Part shown: piece after piece, positions 24,868 through 32,912 of the stretch
Numbering within the stretch: the first letter of the stretch is position 1
Layout: every line of letters begins with the position of its first letter
NCBI RefSeq assembly: GCF_900155615.1
Contig: NZ_FUHT01000003.1
Location: 620,001-684,000 of the forward strand
Source of the DNA: Massiliimalia massiliensis
Lineage (GTDB): Bacteria; Bacillota; Clostridia; Oscillospirales; Ruminococcaceae
DNA length: 64,000 nt
Reading direction: 5' to 3'
Position numbers and translations under genes: made by a program
The notes under the pieces: generated by a model
Told to the model about the DNA's origin: nothing
Databases searched by the model: none
Seen by the model: only the letters and a program-made list of their open reading frames with translations

Positions 24868-25779
24868 ATGTATCATACCACCGAATATAACCGTGAGTTC
24901 TGGAATGCCATCAGAAGTAAGACTCGCAGAGCACCCAGCGCGGCGCTGGAAGCGACCCGCAGCAAGCAGAACGGCAGCTATCGTCTGCCCTACGAATCCA
25001 ACAAGAAGTTCACTGCCCTGCGTCAGAAAGAAAATCTGTTCCGGCGCATTGGCACCGTGGTGAACGCACCCACCCATGATTTTACCATCTGGGCATTTGA
25101 CAACGAGCCGGAAATCACTTGGCTGAGTGAAAAGAACCCGGCTTTCTTCACGAATGTGGAGACCCATGCTACGCACACGCTGCACAGTCATACGCTCGGC
25201 TGCGCCACCCATCTATCCGAGGATTTTGCCGGAGATGCCGATTTCGACATCGAAGCACATGTGACGGGAGAATTTGCAAAAAGCATTGGTCGAGCCGAAG
25301 AAACCGCCTGCATTAACGGCGATGGTGTCAATACGATCAGCGGATTCTTGAATGATGCGCTGGTAGGACATACCACTGCGGACATCACCTATGACGATGT
25401 AATCCGCCTGTTCTTCTCACTAGATGCAGAGTACCGTCGCAATGGTGTTTTGGTGATGAATAATGAAACCGCGTTGAAGCTGCGCACATTAAAAGATGCC
25501 AGCGGAAACTACCTCTGGAACCACAGCGACAACAGCATTCTCAGCAAGCCGGTGCACATCTCTGACTATATGCCTTCCGAAACAGCCGGAGCAGGTACAA
25601 GACCCATCGCATTTGGCGATTTCAGCTACTTTTGGATTGCAGATCGGATGCCGTTTGCTATGCGGCCTCTCACCGAAGTGCTGATGCCGCAGCAGCAGAT
25701 TGGCTATGTAGGCTATGAGACCATTGATGCCAAGCTCATTCGCCCAGAAGCAATCCGGGCGCTGGAGATTACCGGGTAA
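24868..25779 (+). CDS. HK97-fold phage major capsid protein, isolated
   Basis: 303 residues recognisable as a phage major capsid protein of the HK97 family: N-terminal helical arm, then RRIGTVVNAPTHDFTIWAFD, ETACINGDGVNTISGFLN, VLVMNNETALKLRTLKDASG and QQQIGYVGYETIDAKLIRPEAIRAL. It lacks a long delta/scaffold domain. The start at 24868 follows a GGAGG site; an in-frame start at 24853 does not. No protease, portal, terminase or tail gene is near; next genes are a small unknown and two serine recombinases. Possibly a satellite's own or remodelling capsid, or an encapsulin-like shell. Confidence 0.85.
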   Translation: MYHTTEYNREFWNAIRSKTRRAPSAALEATRSKQNGSYRLPYESNKKFTALRQKENLFRRIGTVVNAPTHDFTIWAFDNEPEITWLSEKNPAFFTNVETHATHTLHSHTLGCATHLSEDFAGDADFDIEAHVTGEFAKSIGRAEETACINGDGVNTISGFLNDALVGHTTADITYDDVIRLFFSLDAEYRRNGVLVMNNETALKLRTLKDASGNYLWNHSDNSILSKPVHISDYMPSETAGAGTRPIAFGDFSYFWIADRMPFAMRPLTEVLMPQQQIGYVGYETIDAKLIRPEAIRALEITG

Positions 25780-25786
25780 ACCGGCT

Positions 25787-25838
25787 GTCCAGCGCAATTG
25801 CTAACTCTTTGCTAACAATTGGCGCTTGCGCTGGACTT
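25787..25838 (+). terminator. Long hairpin after the capsid gene
   Basis: GTCCAGCGC-AATTG pairs with CAATT-GCGCTGGAC over a 51-nt span, followed by TTTCC. Likely terminates or attenuates capsid transcripts. Confidence 0.6.
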
Positions 25839-25891
25839 TCCTCTCCCTTTCTGGTTTCATTGTCCTACCCAAAACACAGGAGGCAATGATT

Positions 25892-26203
25892 ATGACCACA
25901 GAGAAAGCACAGAAAGACTTTGATAAGTTGACCGAAGAAAACGGGTTCGCCATCGCAGGATACACCAGCGATACCGGCAATCCCATCTACCACAGAGTGT
26001 GGAAACGAACAGTACAGGTAGCGTGGCGTGGTGAGCAGGAGGACACGTTGGAAGTACGGATCCTGCTGAGCTACGGATACCCGCTGGTTGTAGTCAAGTG
26101 GAATGGTCGGCAGGATCCCAAGTTCATCCGGGACTATACCAGCCCCAAAAGAGACTTCAACGCTATTCGGGAGATTGTCCGCTGGGCAGGATTCGAGATA
26201 TAA
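25892..26203 (+). CDS. Small accessory protein, unknown
   Basis: 103 residues with MTTEKAQKDFDKLTEENGF at the start and a beta-rich middle (TVQVAWRGEQEDTLEVRILL), no membrane segment. The ATG at 25892 is chosen over one at 25886 because the AGGAGG site is 8 rather than 2 nt away. Sits between the capsid and recombinase genes and 36 bp before the latter. No family recognised. Confidence 0.65.
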   Translation: MTTEKAQKDFDKLTEENGFAIAGYTSDTGNPIYHRVWKRTVQVAWRGEQEDTLEVRILLSYGYPLVVVKWNGRQDPKFIRDYTSPKRDFNAIREIVRWAGFEI

Positions 26204-26239
26204 GCATATCGCAAATAACACGGGAAGAAGGTGACAGCG

Positions 26240-27685
26240 ATGAAGGAAAAACGAGTTGTGGCCTATGTGCGTGTGTCCTCTGCGAGCAAGGCGCAGCTCC
26301 ACAGCTACGAATTCCAAGAGGCATACTGGCGCAACAAATTTGCGGAGGATCCAGATTGTGAGTTGGTTACAATCTACGCGGATAGAGGCATTAGCGGCTG
26401 CAGCATGAACCGGCGGCCACAGTTCCTTGCCATGATGCAGGATGCCAGAGCAGACCGCTTTGATGTAATACATACAAAATCCGTCTCCCGCTTCGCCAGA
26501 AACACCGTAGAACTGCTGCAGGCGGTACGGGAGCTGCGGGATATGGGAATCGAGGTCATATTCGAAAAAGAGCAAATCAGCACCCTGCAGCCTACCAGCG
26601 AGCTGTTCTTGACCATAGCGGCCAGTATCGCAGAAAACGATCTGGAAGTGGATTCTCAACGGCAGAAATGGTCGTTTCAGCGGCGGTTTGAAAACGGTTG
26701 GTATTCCATCGGCAGCGGCATGTACGGCTATCGTATGACCGGAGATAACCACCTTACGATCGTGCCGGAGGAAGCAGAGGTGGTGCGATGGATCTACGAT
26801 ATGTACCTATCCGGCTGCGGATGCCCTCCCATCGCTGATACACTCAACAAAGCCGGAATCCAAAATAGCAAAGGAAACCCATGGCGTCCCAACACGATTC
26901 TGAAACTAATCTCCAATGAGAAATATATGGGCGATGCCATGATGGGCAAAAGCGTTAATATCGTTGGCAGGAAATGCGACAACATGGATGGTCAGTACGG
27001 AGAACGCTTCTACATCGAAGATGCCCATGAAGCGATTGTCAGCAAAGAAACCTTCTACCGAGCGCAGGAGCAGCGCCAGCGCCGCGCAAATCCGAAACTG
27101 GTGAAGCAAGCACATCCCAGCTACCCCTTCACAGGGATGATTACATGCGGCTGCTGCGGCAGCGGCTTCCGCCACAAAGTGAATAATCCCGGGAAGAAAT
27201 GGCGCAACGATATTTGGGTCTGCGCCCGACAGGAACGTGAAGGAAAAGCATCCTGTGAATCGACCCGCATTAAGGATACTGTCCTACGGAGGAAATTCAT
27301 AGAGGTGTACAACGAATTCGTCACCCAGCGGCCGCAGGGTGATGCGGTTGCAAAATTGCGAGGCGAAATCAAAACACTACAGAAACAGGAGCAGGAGCTT
27401 GCCACCTTAATGCTGGGCAGGCTGATATCCGAAAAGGATTTCCGCATAGAGCAGCGAATCATAAAGACAAAGATACGAGAATTACAAGAGCAGATACAAG
27501 AATTACAACGCAACACAGTCTCAGAACGCGAATTTACCATTATGACTGATTTTGATGAAAGGAAAATTCCCCTCTTTCTAAAGAGGATTATCATACATAG
27601 AAATACGGTGACCTTCCGCTTCTATAACGGTGTAGAGATCACCAAGGAATATACAAACGGCCAGCCGGGCAACAAACCAGGCTAG
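26240..27685 (+). CDS. Large serine recombinase 1
   Basis: 481 residues: resolvase-type catalytic domain (Ser in VAYVRVSS, residues 8-15; SVSRFARNTVELL), then the recombinase domain (about 160-270), a zinc ribbon (TCGCCGSG ... CESTRI) and a coiled coil near the C-terminus (ETLQKQEQELATLMLG region). This is the architecture of phage and ICE integrases and SCCmec CcrA/B. A GTG nine bases upstream is a possible start. The second recombinase begins 19 bp downstream. Confidence 0.93.
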   Translation: MKEKRVVAYVRVSSASKAQLHSYEFQEAYWRNKFAEDPDCELVTIYADRGISGCSMNRRPQFLAMMQDARADRFDVIHTKSVSRFARNTVELLQAVRELRDMGIEVIFEKEQISTLQPTSELFLTIAASIAENDLEVDSQRQKWSFQRRFENGWYSIGSGMYGYRMTGDNHLTIVPEEAEVVRWIYDMYLSGCGCPPIADTLNKAGIQNSKGNPWRPNTILKLISNEKYMGDAMMGKSVNIVGRKCDNMDGQYGERFYIEDAHEAIVSKETFYRAQEQRQRRANPKLVKQAHPSYPFTGMITCGCCGSGFRHKVNNPGKKWRNDIWVCARQEREGKASCESTRIKDTVLRRKFIEVYNEFVTQRPQGDAVAKLRGEIKTLQKQEQELATLMLGRLISEKDFRIEQRIIKTKIRELQEQIQELQRNTVSEREFTIMTDFDERKIPLFLKRIIIHRNTVTFRFYNGVEITKEYTNGQPGNKPG

Positions 27686-27704
27686 AACAAGAAGGAGGTG
27701 TGAT

Positions 27705-29312
27705 ATGGCACAGGCAGCAGGAAGGGTGGTACGCAGAATCCCATCGCCGGTGTTATTCACCACAGGGCAATACAGGCCGCCGGAGACAGTGGTAGTCGCC
27801 TACGCTCGTGTCTCAACGGAAAAGGAAGAACAGGAAGATAGCTTTGAGCGACAGGTCGCCCACTACACCAATCTGATCAAATCCAAACGGGAATGGAAAT
27901 TCGGCGGCATCTATGCAGATCCCGGCATAACCGGCACTCGCGCCGAAAAGCGGCCAGACTTTATGCGGATGATACAGGACTGCCGCGCCGGAAAAATCAA
28001 CAAGGTGCTGGTTAAGTCAATCAGCCGCTTCGCCAGAAATACGGTAGACGCGTTGAATTATATCCGAGAGCTCAAAGACCTCGGCATCAGCGTATACTTT
28101 GAAAATGAGAACATTGATACCATGACGACCGGCGGCGAGGTGCTGCTGACAATTCTCGCGGCCATGGCAGAGCAGGAATCGCGCATCATGTCCACCAACA
28201 TCAAATGGAGCTACCAGAAGAAGTTCCAAAACGGTGAGGTCATACTAAATACCGGCATGGTGCTGGGTTACAAGAAAGCTGCCGACGGCAGTTATGCCAT
28301 AGATGAAGCGGAAGCTGCGGTTGTGAGACGCATCTACGGTGAATACCTTGCCGGAATTACAGTACCACAGATATGCCGTGGGCTGGAGGCTGACGGTATC
28401 ACAACCAAAAGAGGTAGCACTCAGTGGCGCCCAAATGCGGTGCTGGGAATTCTCAAAAATGAGAAATACACTGGAAACGCCATCCTCGGAAAGACATATA
28501 AGCCGGATGTGCTGTCCAAGAAGCGCATGAAAAACACCGGCCAGTCGCCCATGTACTATGCAGAGAACACCCATCCGGCGATCATACCGCAGGAGATGTT
28601 TGAAATGGCACAGTCAGAGATGCAGCGCCGCAAAGAGGAAAAGGATACCGCCGTAGGCAGCAGCCGCTACACCAGCAAATATCCATTCAGCGGACTACTG
28701 ATATGTGGTATCTGTGGTCACAGGCTCCGCAGGCATGTGTGTACCGTGGGCAAGAAAAAAGTGCCCGCATGGGGCTGCACCAATCGGATCAGCAACGGCC
28801 GCGCCGTATGCGACAGCCACCATATCAACGAGGATGTACTGGAACGGACATACAGGGCTGCATTGGGATCCATTATAGGTGATGCCGGAGAGATCATCGA
28901 TGTAATACAGGAAAGCTGCGGTATCGTCATGGCACAGGACAGTCACCAAGAGTTGGATGCGGTGCAGCGGGAGATCATAGAAATACAGGAAGCTGTCCTT
29001 GCTCTGCACAAGGCAAAGCAGCAGGGAGCAATTACGGACACCGACTATGACCTCAAGGTGCTCACCTACAGCCAGCGAATGGCCGGGCTACAGGAGCGGC
29101 AGAAGGAACTCAAAGCTACCGCAAACCGCTACGCAGAAGCAAAATACTGGCTGGACAATCTCAAGGAACAGATCCAGAGCGGCAGTGCACTCAGCACGGA
29201 TGACGCGATCATCATGCGCTCACTGGTGGAGAGGATCATCGTGTATGATGACAGAATGGAAATTCACCTGCGGGTTGGCGGCACGATAGATTTCGCCTAT
29301 GTACTCACTTGA
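27705..29312 (+). CDS. Large serine recombinase 2
   Basis: 535 residues with the same layout as its neighbour: catalytic Ser in VAYARVSTEKEEQ (about residue 38), SISRFARNTVDALN, recombinase domain (about 190-300), zinc ribbon ICGICGHR ... CDSHH, and a coiled coil (about 415-480). Only ~30-40% similar to recombinase 1 by eye, so not a recent duplicate. AAGGAGGTG site 6 nt upstream. Tandem large serine recombinases recall CcrA/CcrB pairs; directionality division between them is inferred. Confidence 0.93.
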   Translation: MAQAAGRVVRRIPSPVLFTTGQYRPPETVVVAYARVSTEKEEQEDSFERQVAHYTNLIKSKREWKFGGIYADPGITGTRAEKRPDFMRMIQDCRAGKINKVLVKSISRFARNTVDALNYIRELKDLGISVYFENENIDTMTTGGEVLLTILAAMAEQESRIMSTNIKWSYQKKFQNGEVILNTGMVLGYKKAADGSYAIDEAEAAVVRRIYGEYLAGITVPQICRGLEADGITTKRGSTQWRPNAVLGILKNEKYTGNAILGKTYKPDVLSKKRMKNTGQSPMYYAENTHPAIIPQEMFEMAQSEMQRRKEEKDTAVGSSRYTSKYPFSGLLICGICGHRLRRHVCTVGKKKVPAWGCTNRISNGRAVCDSHHINEDVLERTYRAALGSIIGDAGEIIDVIQESCGIVMAQDSHQELDAVQREIIEIQEAVLALHKAKQQGAITDTDYDLKVLTYSQRMAGLQERQKELKATANRYAEAKYWLDNLKEQIQSGSALSTDDAIIMRSLVERIIVYDDRMEIHLRVGGTIDFAYVLT

Positions 29313-29366
29313 TACGCCATAGTATCGACTAGCAAGCAAGCTTTGGCAACTTTTTTATTAGTCCTA

Positions 29367-29395
29367 TTGACAAATATTTTAGTCTGTGTTACACT
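29367..29395 (+). promoter_or_regulatory. Promoter of the three-gene cassette
   Basis: TTGACA (29367-29372), 17 bp, TACACT (29390-29395), 28 bp before the first start codon. It makes the cassette independent of the recombinases. Confidence 0.8.
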
Positions 29396-29422
29396 ATTAT
29401 CAAACAGAAAGGAGGCCACACT

Positions 29423-30184
29423 ATGAGTGCCGAAGTAAAGAAAACGAGACCCAAAAGTAAAGAATACCCCGCAGTCACCTTGGATCAAGCCATCGATTTT
29501 GTCAAGAAGTTTAAAGACTATCCCGTAAGTAAGCCCATATCATATGATGTGGCCGCCAAAGAGTGCGGAGTTAGCTCCAGCACTAAATCGTTTCGATATA
29601 CCATCAGCTCCGCTAAGCAGTTTGGGTTGATTTCTACATCTACTGGTTTGACTTTTACATTGTTGGAACCCGCTTATCGGTTGGTGCGTCCAACGGAATC
29701 TGAAGCTGCGCTGAAAGCGCTGAAAATCGAATGCTTTTCTGCCCCGAAGCTGTATGCAGAGCTTATCCCTGACTTTGTTGGGAAATCGCTACCATCCGTT
29801 GGAACGCTTGAAAATCTTTTGGTGAACTATCACCAGATCATGCCTGCTGCAGCCAAAAGCGCAGCACAGAAATTTATTGATACTACAACTGAGCTCGGAA
29901 TCGTTCAGAATGGTGTTCTGTGTTTGGATGTCAAGGCAGCAGAAGAAAAACCTGCTCAAGTTACCACCAATAATGATGATGTTCCTGATGATAATAACCA
30001 GAACGCTGTTTTTGATGTTCTACCAGCATCTGAAAAGGATGAGTTCGCTGCTCCGTTAAATATCTCCTTTGGAGACAAGCGCAGAGCCATGCTTTACATG
30101 CCTATAGATGCAACTAAGGAAGATGCGGAGTATGTCAGAGACATGATTTCGCTAATGTTCAAACGCGTATATAAGGTTGAGTGA
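29423..30184 (+). CDS. Winged-helix domain protein of a putative defence cassette
   Basis: 253 residues. N-terminal ~100 residues look like a winged helix (AIDFVKKFKDYPVSKPISYD, VAAKECGVSSSTKSFRYTI, then QFGLISTSTGLTFTLL). A helical segment follows (about 110-165), with a linker rich in Asp/Asn (about 180-205) and a conserved-looking end (INISFGDKRRAMLYMPIDAT-like). GGAGG site before the ATG. The stop overlaps the next GTG by 4 bp. Not recognised as a named family; probable DNA binder or assembly partner of the next protein. Confidence 0.6.
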   Translation: MSAEVKKTRPKSKEYPAVTLDQAIDFVKKFKDYPVSKPISYDVAAKECGVSSSTKSFRYTISSAKQFGLISTSTGLTFTLLEPAYRLVRPTESEAALKALKIECFSAPKLYAELIPDFVGKSLPSVGTLENLLVNYHQIMPAAAKSAAQKFIDTTTELGIVQNGVLCLDVKAAEEKPAQVTTNNDDVPDDNNQNAVFDVLPASEKDEFAAPLNISFGDKRRAMLYMPIDATKEDAEYVRDMISLMFKRVYKVE

Positions 30185-31131
30185 AAATGCCTGAAACATA
30201 TAATCACGACTATCTTTTCACTGTAACCGACAAAGATATCCGCGCGGTTATCTACGATGTAGGAACCGCGCGGGATTGCTGTGCTTTTAAATCGGAGGAT
30301 TGTTTCGCATCCCGCGAATCCACGTTTGCCTTTTTAGATCAGGCGGGATTGTTGCAACAGGAAAGCTATGCTTTGTCGGATGAGGGAAAACGTCTTTTTG
30401 AGCTCCTTTTTGTATTCCCAGACGAAGTAGCTATCACGGAACTGATTGCACAGATCTTGCTGAAAAACCCTGTTGTGAATCTACTTTGCCAGTCCTTTTA
30501 TGGCCGTGCCAAGATCGGTGTAGAACAACTTCGGGTTTTGTTAAATTATCATGGCGTAGGCTCCAAAGAAGTAGACTATTCTGGCACAGTAGCACTTCTC
30601 AGTCTGCTAAACAAGTACGGCATTGTTGTGTATGATAAGAAAAACAAGTTGTTCACAGTTAAAATGTCAGGCGATTTTGCAGATCCTGTGAAACAGTATT
30701 TTGTTTGTCCAGATACGCCGTTTAGTAACGTTTACAATATGCGTAAAGTTATCCGCGCTTGCCGTGGAGATATCTACTGGGTAGACAAGCATTTTCGCAA
30801 AGAAGGCTTTGAAATACTGATTGATGGTCTCCCTTATCAGGGCGTAACATCAGTTACCATTATTTCCGGAACGGATAATATTACAGCAAGCGCAAAGACC
30901 GATTACCTCAATCTTCAGGCGGAATTATCAAAACGGCAGATTGCATTGAACTGGAGAGCAATTGACAACACCACTTTCAAATGGCATGACAGATGGCTGG
31001 TGGCAGATAATCAGTGCCACAATATACCGCCTGTGCTGGCAATAATCCGTGGACAGCGCGCTGAAATACTCTCCACTGCAGAACGTCTTGATGTACACCC
31101 GTTCATTGCAGAAAGCACTCCTATTCAATAA
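30181..31131 (+). CDS. PLD-like domain protein of a putative defence cassette
   Basis: 316 residues. The N-terminal half repeats the helical theme of the preceding protein (LIAQILLKNPVVNLLCQSF, LLNYHGVGSKEVDYSGTVAL). The C-terminal half has a phospholipase-D-like look: YWVDKHFRKEGFEIL, a middle beta segment, and WHDRWLVADNQ, similar to the H-D-R motif of the MIT C-terminal/PLD-like group rather than classical HKD. Begins at a GTG within the stop of the first gene. No named family; the PLD-like call is inference. Confidence 0.55.
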   Translation: MKMPETYNHDYLFTVTDKDIRAVIYDVGTARDCCAFKSEDCFASRESTFAFLDQAGLLQQESYALSDEGKRLFELLFVFPDEVAITELIAQILLKNPVVNLLCQSFYGRAKIGVEQLRVLLNYHGVGSKEVDYSGTVALLSLLNKYGIVVYDKKNKLFTVKMSGDFADPVKQYFVCPDTPFSNVYNMRKVIRACRGDIYWVDKHFRKEGFEILIDGLPYQGVTSVTIISGTDNITASAKTDYLNLQAELSKRQIALNWRAIDNTTFKWHDRWLVADNQCHNIPPVLAIIRGQRAEILSTAERLDVHPFIAESTPIQ

Positions 31132-31150
31132 GTGATTAAAGGTTACAAAT

Positions 31151-31630
31151 ATGGATATTAGAAGTAAAAGCTCTATCGAGCTAATGAACATGTACGCAGA
31201 AATACTGGCAGAGCTGAACAGCCGAAATGTGGTGCGTACATACAACAGCCCTGTTGGCGATTACGCAGAGTGGCTGGTTGCGGAGAAGCTTGGGTTTGTG
31301 TTAGAGCATAATTCGCAAAAGGGTTATGATGCATATGATCCAAAAACAGGTTCGCGCTATCAGGTCAAAAGCCGGTGGGAGCGCGGTGCTGCATCGGTAC
31401 AAAGCCGAGAGTTGAATGTAATCAGAAACTACGATGACAACCAATTCGACTATCTGATCGTTGTGATATTCGATAAGCATTTTGGCATCAAAGAGGCATA
31501 TATGCTGCCTCACGATACGGTAAAACCCTACGCTCGTTATAACAAGCATCAAAACGGTTACATCCTGATCGCCAAAGGCGCGGTGCTGACTGACAAAAAT
31601 ACCAAGAATATCACAGATTGCCTGCGGTGA
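31151..31630 (+). CDS. PD-(D/E)XK nuclease-like protein of a putative defence cassette
   Basis: 159 residues. It shows GDYAEWLVAEKLG (helix with Glu), GYDAYDPKTGSRYQVKSR (Asp followed by Q-x-K), a typical ending for restriction-endonuclease-like folds. Size is close to single-domain nucleases. It lies 19 bp after the PLD-like gene and ends 63 bp before a perfect terminator, completing a three-gene operon. Cleavage activity is inferred from motifs only. Confidence 0.65.
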   Translation: MDIRSKSSIELMNMYAEILAELNSRNVVRTYNSPVGDYAEWLVAEKLGFVLEHNSQKGYDAYDPKTGSRYQVKSRWERGAASVQSRELNVIRNYDDNQFDYLIVVIFDKHFGIKEAYMLPHDTVKPYARYNKHQNGYILIAKGAVLTDKNTKNITDCLR

Positions 31631-32007
31631 TATAGAATACTTTTGGTGCAAGCACCCCGTATTTATGCTCCGTTTGGTGCTAACATCGCATGATGGAGTG
31701 ACAAAAAAGATGTCACTCCATTTTTTTCAGTATTCATGCGGGTTTGCGGGCTTTTCAAGGTGATTTTTCAAAAATCGATTTACCGCGGATGTCCAAAATA
31801 AAAATCGAATCAAATAGAGCAAAGGCGGAGTTTCGACCTGATTTTTCAGGCTCAGAACTCCGCTTTTTTCATTGTGGAAACAACCACCGACTGTGTCGGT
31901 GGAGCGGAAAAAGCTTAAGCGAGGAAAAGGACAAAAAAACTCCTTTTGGTGTAGAATAAGCTTGCGGTCTGGCAACTGCAAGGAACACCAAAAGGAGGAC
32001 ATTCGGA
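31631..32007. other. Intergenic: element edge, terminator, IS200 left end
   Basis: After the cassette terminator comes CAGTATTCATGCGGGTTTG (about 31729), a motif also present twice in the first element, then a long hairpin with AAGGCGGAGTT/AACTCCGC and TTTTTT (31822-31872). From 31880 the IS200 left end begins. No gene seen. Confidence 0.5.
31693..31727 (+). terminator. Terminator of the three-gene cassette
   Basis: ATGGAGTGACA pairs with TGTCACTCCAT, AAAAAGA loop, followed by TTTTTTTC. Confidence 0.9.
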
Positions 32008-32570
32008 ATGAATGACAATAAGAGTTTAGCACATACGAGTTGGAATTGCAAATACCACGTAGTGTTTGCACCGAAGTACCGACGAAAAATATTTTATGGA
32101 GAGAAGCGAGCGGAAATCGGGAAAATCTTGCGAGAATTGTGTGGATGGAAGGGGGTAACAATTATAGAAGCAGAAGTATGCCCGGATCACATTCACATGC
32201 TGGTAGAGATTCCGCCAAAGATGAGTGTATCAAGCTTCATGGGATTTCTCAAAGGAAAAAGCAGTCTGATCATACATGAGAGGCATGGGAATCTGAAATA
32301 CAAGCATGGCAACCGATCTTTTTGATGTCGAGGATACTACGTAGACACAGCCGGAAAAAACACCAAAAAGATCGCAGAGTATATCCAAAACCAACTTGAG
32401 GAAGACAAAGTTCAGGATCAGTTGACCATTAGAGAGTACGAAGACCCTTTCAAGGGTAGCAAGTAACAATTTTTTGCAAGTGTCAGACCGTATATGCCAT
32501 TGCAATGGCTGCCAGTAACAGCGGGTTATACCCGCATAAGAAAAACCGCCGGCTACGCCGGCGGATATTT
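31880..32570 (+). mobile_element. IS200-type insertion sequence, inactivated copy
   Basis: Left-end hairpin CCACCGAC/GTCGGTGG (31884-31902), right-end hairpin CCGCCGGC/GCCGGCGG (32546-32564), a single tnpA. Upstream of tnpA, TCCTTTTGGTGT pairs with ACACCAAAAGGA and hides the ribosome site, the usual IS200 control. Just before the right end sits another small hairpin GCGGGTTATACCCGC (32521-32535). Exact tips cannot be placed by eye. Confidence 0.8.
32008..32466 (+). pseudogene. tnpA: IS200 transposase TnpA with a nonsense codon
   Basis: HUH (Y1) transposase: CKYHVVFAPKYRR and the His-x-His motif in CPDHIHMLV are intact. Codon 106 is TGA (32323-32325) where the copy at 62232 has Trp (GNRHFWAEGYY); the frame then continues without gaps to 32466. 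The truncated product lacks the catalytic Tyr segment (EYIQNQ), so it is inactive. Confidence 0.88.
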
Positions 32571-32694
32571 ATTTCCTATTTGATTAGTGCAGGGGGATTT
32601 TTACGGTTAACAGCCGCGCGGCGTAAGATTATTCAAGCTGTGTTAACAGCGCAGAAGAATCTTTTAGAGTTGTATGAGCGCAGCGAATACTGCT

Positions 32695-32735
32695 CTTTTG
32701 CAGAGGTCGTCTGTTCGAGCCAGACAGGGGGAGCC
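32695..32735 (+). other. Possible tRNA 3' fragment (attachment remnant)
   Basis: AGGTC is followed by a perfect T-arm, GTCTG-TTCGAGC-CAGAC (32709-32725), and AGGGGGAGCC like a 3' acceptor strand. No matching 5' acceptor or anticodon arm precedes it. It is followed by a strong hairpin as tRNA genes often are. Could be the host-side remnant of an element integration, or coincidence. Confidence 0.4.
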
Positions 32736-32864
32736 GAAAGACCGGGAAGTCATAAATTTGACTTCCCGGTCTTTCGTTGTTGGAATGGATGGATTAGAGT
32801 TTCTACAAGAAACTCTTGGAATAATTCGAGTGTTTCGAGAATTATTCTTTGATCAGGAAAGTCA

Positions 32865-32900
32865 AAAAAGGGAGCAGAGAAGAATCTCTGCTCCCTTTTT
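32865..32900. terminator. Terminator after trpA
   Basis: AAAAAGGGAGCAGAG with full complement; A/T runs on both sides let it act in both directions. It follows the trpA stop on the minus strand. Confidence 0.9.
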
Positions 32901-32912
32901 GGTTACTCAATA

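Larger units (their letters stand above)
32467..32912. other. Intergenic: IS200 right end, tRNA-like remnant, hairpins
   Basis: Holds the IS right-end hairpins (to 32570), a tRNA T-arm-like remnant (32695-32735), a 17-bp-stem hairpin (about 32736-32775; GACCGGGAAGTCA/TGACTTCCCGGTC) without a U-run, and the trpA terminator. No credible gene. Confidence 0.5.

Noticed and set aside
24868-25779. Ordinary prophage
   Set aside because: No terminase, portal, protease, tail or lysis genes within 14 kb; only one structural gene.
25865-26752. 295-residue frame on the minus strand
   Set aside because: Antisense to two well-supported genes; shadow of their codon bias.
32323-32325. TGA read as Trp (recoding) in the first IS200 tnpA
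   Set aside because: TGA is used as a normal stop elsewhere (for example at 24532-24534), so a plain nonsense mutation is simpler.
32736-32776. Strong hairpin as an intrinsic terminator
   Set aside because: 17-bp stem but followed by GTTGTTGG, no U-run; kept only as a hairpin in the region description.
32505-32852. 115-residue frame between IS200 and trpA
   Set aside because: Runs through IS end hairpins and the tRNA-like remnant; no ribosome site.
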